Notes under the pieces: generated by a model | Databases searched by the model: none | What the model was told of the DNA's origin: nothing | Seen by the model: only the letters and a program-made list of their open reading frames with translations | Source: JAYZDF01 sp036337945 | Lineage (GTDB): Bacteria > Myxococcota > Kuafuiibacteriia > Kuafuiibacteriales > Kuafuiibacteriaceae | Reading direction: 5' to 3' | Length of the DNA: 8,178 bases | NCBI GenBank assembly: GCA_036337945.1 | Contig: JAYZDF010000143.1 | Location: forward strand, 1 to 8,178 | Part shown: piece by piece, positions 6,998-8,178 of the stretch | How the letters are laid out: every line of letters begins with the position of its first letter | How positions within the stretch are numbered: the stretch's first letter is position 1 | Translations under genes and position numbers: made by a program

Positions 6998-8005
6998 TTA
7001 CTTACCGTCTTGTAAACAAGGCCACCATTCCGGCGGATTGTTACTATAATCCCATTCTGGAGTTTCGCAGATGAAATCGCGTTCACACCCCTTTAGCTGG
7101 TAAAGCACGGGATCTGGGCATGAACATGTCGGGTCTACAAGTGCAAATTCTGACTCACTTAAGCATTCAATGATCGAACGGTCGGCAGGTTTCTTGTCTC
7201 GAGGCTCACGGGCATAGTCTTTCCTTCCGGGTCCGCATTGCATGGGTTTGAAGATATCGGGGGAAGCAATATCTAGACGAATCCGCTCATTCAAATTCGT
7301 GAGCGTGCAGTCATTCTCTCCTATGCGCCAAAGTGAAAAGCCGGACTTTGGAAACTCTTCGCAGCCAAGTGCTGGATAGAAATAGGACTCTTCATCAAAT
7401 TGCCCTTCTAAATAGACAATTCGCTCATGCGCCTCGGCGAGATTAGCAAAGCTTGCTGCTAAGATGGGCTCTTGCAAATCGCCTTCGCGGTTTCCATCTT
7501 CGCCATCTCTTTCAGGGCGACGACAACGACCTCCTTGATCAATTATTCCGTTGCCGTTCAAATCAGCAAACAAGACGACCGAAGCGTATCCAACGCGCTC
7601 CCCTGGTGACCCTACCAAGACTTCCGCCGGGGGAAGATTGACGAGTGGAATATCGATCTGCCGAGCAGACAAGTCGATTAAAGCACTTCCCTGAGTCTCA
7701 CCAGAAACGAACCGAAACGGGTCTGGACATGCAAGTTTGGCAACCGTACTGGTGATCACTTTGTTTGGTTCAAGCGGATTGAAGCCTTCTTTCAAGCAAA
7801 ATGGGGAGAAATTTGGTACCCCAGCCCAGACCAAGGTTGCCCGAAGTGGTGTACTCGTCGATAAGCCTGCCAATTCTAATGAATTAGATAAATCACCATT
7901 CCATTCAGCGCTGATAGTGACGAGACGTTCCGCCTCGACTGCGGTTGTGTATATCGAATCACACGACGCAAGCAGGATAAAAATTGAAGAGATGACATGC
8001 CTCAC
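6998..8005 (-). CDS. Cysteine-rich outer-membrane lipoprotein of unknown function
   Basis: This 335-aa protein starts at GTG 8005 with a compact lipoprotein signal: Arg2, hydrophobic core, then LLASC with lipidated Cys15. The frame extends to TTG 8083, but that adds 26 residues before the signal and overlaps the upstream gene. GTG 8005 has AGGG 8 nt upstream and forms a GTGA overlap with the previous stop. The mature part has 12 further Cys (70, 93, 161, 215, 233, 257, 281, 294, 296, 307, 313, 330), concentrated in the C-terminal third, which suggests disulfides or metal binding. DLNGNGIID at 148-156 resembles an EF-hand/dockerin-type calcium loop. It is followed by an acidic, charged stretch at about 160-177. 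No family is recognised. It sits between two barrel genes and ahead of a TonB-dependent receptor, so a surface or periplasmic substrate-binding partner is plausible, but this is inference. Confidence 0.82.
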   Translation of the reverse strand: MRHVISSIFILLASCDSIYTTAVEAERLVTISAEWNGDLSNSLELAGLSTSTPLRATLVWAGVPNFSPFCLKEGFNPLEPNKVITSTVAKLACPDPFRFVSGETQGSALIDLSARQIDIPLVNLPPAEVLVGSPGERVGYASVVLFADLNGNGIIDQGGRCRRPERDGEDGNREGDLQEPILAASFANLAEAHERIVYLEGQFDEESYFYPALGCEEFPKSGFSLWRIGENDCTLTNLNERIRLDIASPDIFKPMQCGPGRKDYAREPRDKKPADRSIIECLSESEFALVDPTCSCPDPVLYQLKGCERDFICETPEWDYSNNPPEWWPCLQDGK

Positions 8006-8178
8006 AATCGATACCCTATTCCCAACGTGCCAAACCAAGATGTTTTGTTGTCTAATTGCTCGTTGACCTTGAGATATGCCCAATTTAACCCACCCCGAAG
8101 AACAAGATCTAAACGTTGAATAATCTCAAGCTTGAAAAATGGACCTAAAGAAAAGTTTGGTCCCGTTGTCCATCGAAT
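8002..8178 (-). CDS. Outer-membrane beta-barrel protein, C-terminal fragment at window edge
   Basis: An open frame enters from the right edge and runs 58 codons to a TGA at 8004-8002. The translation begins IRWTTGPNFSLGPFFKLE and ends SWFGTLGIGYRL. Amphipathic strands with alternating hydrophobic residues (RLDLVLRGGLNWAYLKV at about 22-38) and a final strand ending GIGYRL are typical of the C-terminus of an outer-membrane barrel protein. The stop overlaps the GTG start of the lipoprotein gene as GTGA, the classic coupled arrangement, which supports its being a real gene. The 5' part, with any signal peptide, lies outside the window. It may be related to the small barrel protein at 6242-6997: both have TGP-x2-S-x-G about 50 residues from the end. 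The family beyond beta-barrel cannot be named. Confidence 0.75.
   Translation of the reverse strand: MRWTTGPNFSLGPFFKLEIIQRLDLVLRGGLNWAYLKVNEQLDNKTSWFGTLGIGYRL
8014..8017 (-). promoter_or_regulatory. Ribosome binding site deciding the lipoprotein start
   Basis: AGGG (- strand) lies 8 nt before GTG 8005. Together with the lipobox placed 15 residues in, it fixes the start there rather than at TTG 8083. Confidence 0.55.

Noticed and set aside
7737..8066. + strand open frame of 109 aa opposite the lipoprotein start
   Set aside because: It overlaps the lipoprotein and the edge barrel gene, which have coupled start/stop signals; no features of its own.
8006..8083. N-terminal extension of the lipoprotein from TTG 8083
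   Set aside because: The extra 26 residues precede a complete lipoprotein signal and arise from the overlapping barrel gene in another frame; AGGG before GTG 8005 gives a better start.
1..8178. Mobile element, CRISPR, tRNA or rRNA
   Set aside because: No transposase or integrase, no terminal or spaced repeats, and no cloverleaf or rRNA-like segment seen by eye; coding density leaves little room.

Overview
The window holds two gene blocks that converge near position 3667. There are four genes on the + strand (1-3660) and four on the - strand (8178-3675), with almost no non-coding DNA. The - strand encodes outer-membrane barrels, a lipoprotein and a TonB-dependent receptor, so the organism is Gram-negative and diderm. 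The receptor carries an N-terminal TonB C-terminal-like domain ahead of a carboxypeptidase-regulatory-like domain, plug and barrel. That layout is familiar from Myxococcota and Bradymonadales-type bacteria. Base composition looks moderate, roughly half G+C, so I suggest a (possibly marine) relative of that lineage. This is inference from architecture, not a proven assignment.

+ strand block: a group-2/RpoD-like sigma-70 factor (5' end open at the window edge), 10 nt later a C-factor (CsgA)-like short-chain dehydrogenase, then a PlsC-family acyltransferase, then a membrane family-2 glycosyltransferase. The order fits one transcription unit: a regulator followed by envelope-lipid or pigment modifying enzymes. 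A GT2 plus acyltransferase pair recalls the CrtQ/CrtO logic of carotenoid glycosyl-ester synthesis, and sigma plus C-factor-like SDR pairs occur in light or singlet-oxygen response loci. Both readings are hypotheses.

- strand block, in transcription order: the C-terminus of an outer-membrane beta-barrel protein entering from the right edge (8178-8002), a cysteine-rich lipoprotein (8005-6998), a small secreted beta-barrel protein (6997-6242), and the TonB-domain-bearing receptor (6251-3675). The junctions are a 4-nt GTGA overlap, zero spacing (TAA directly followed by ATG), and a 10-nt overlap. This implies translational coupling and one co-expressed outer-membrane system. Its substrate cannot be read from the sequence. 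It is the best candidate here for an undescribed system.

No RNA gene, mobile element, CRISPR array or clear intrinsic terminator was seen. Several starts are non-ATG (GTG or TTG), and the choice of start is discussed per gene.
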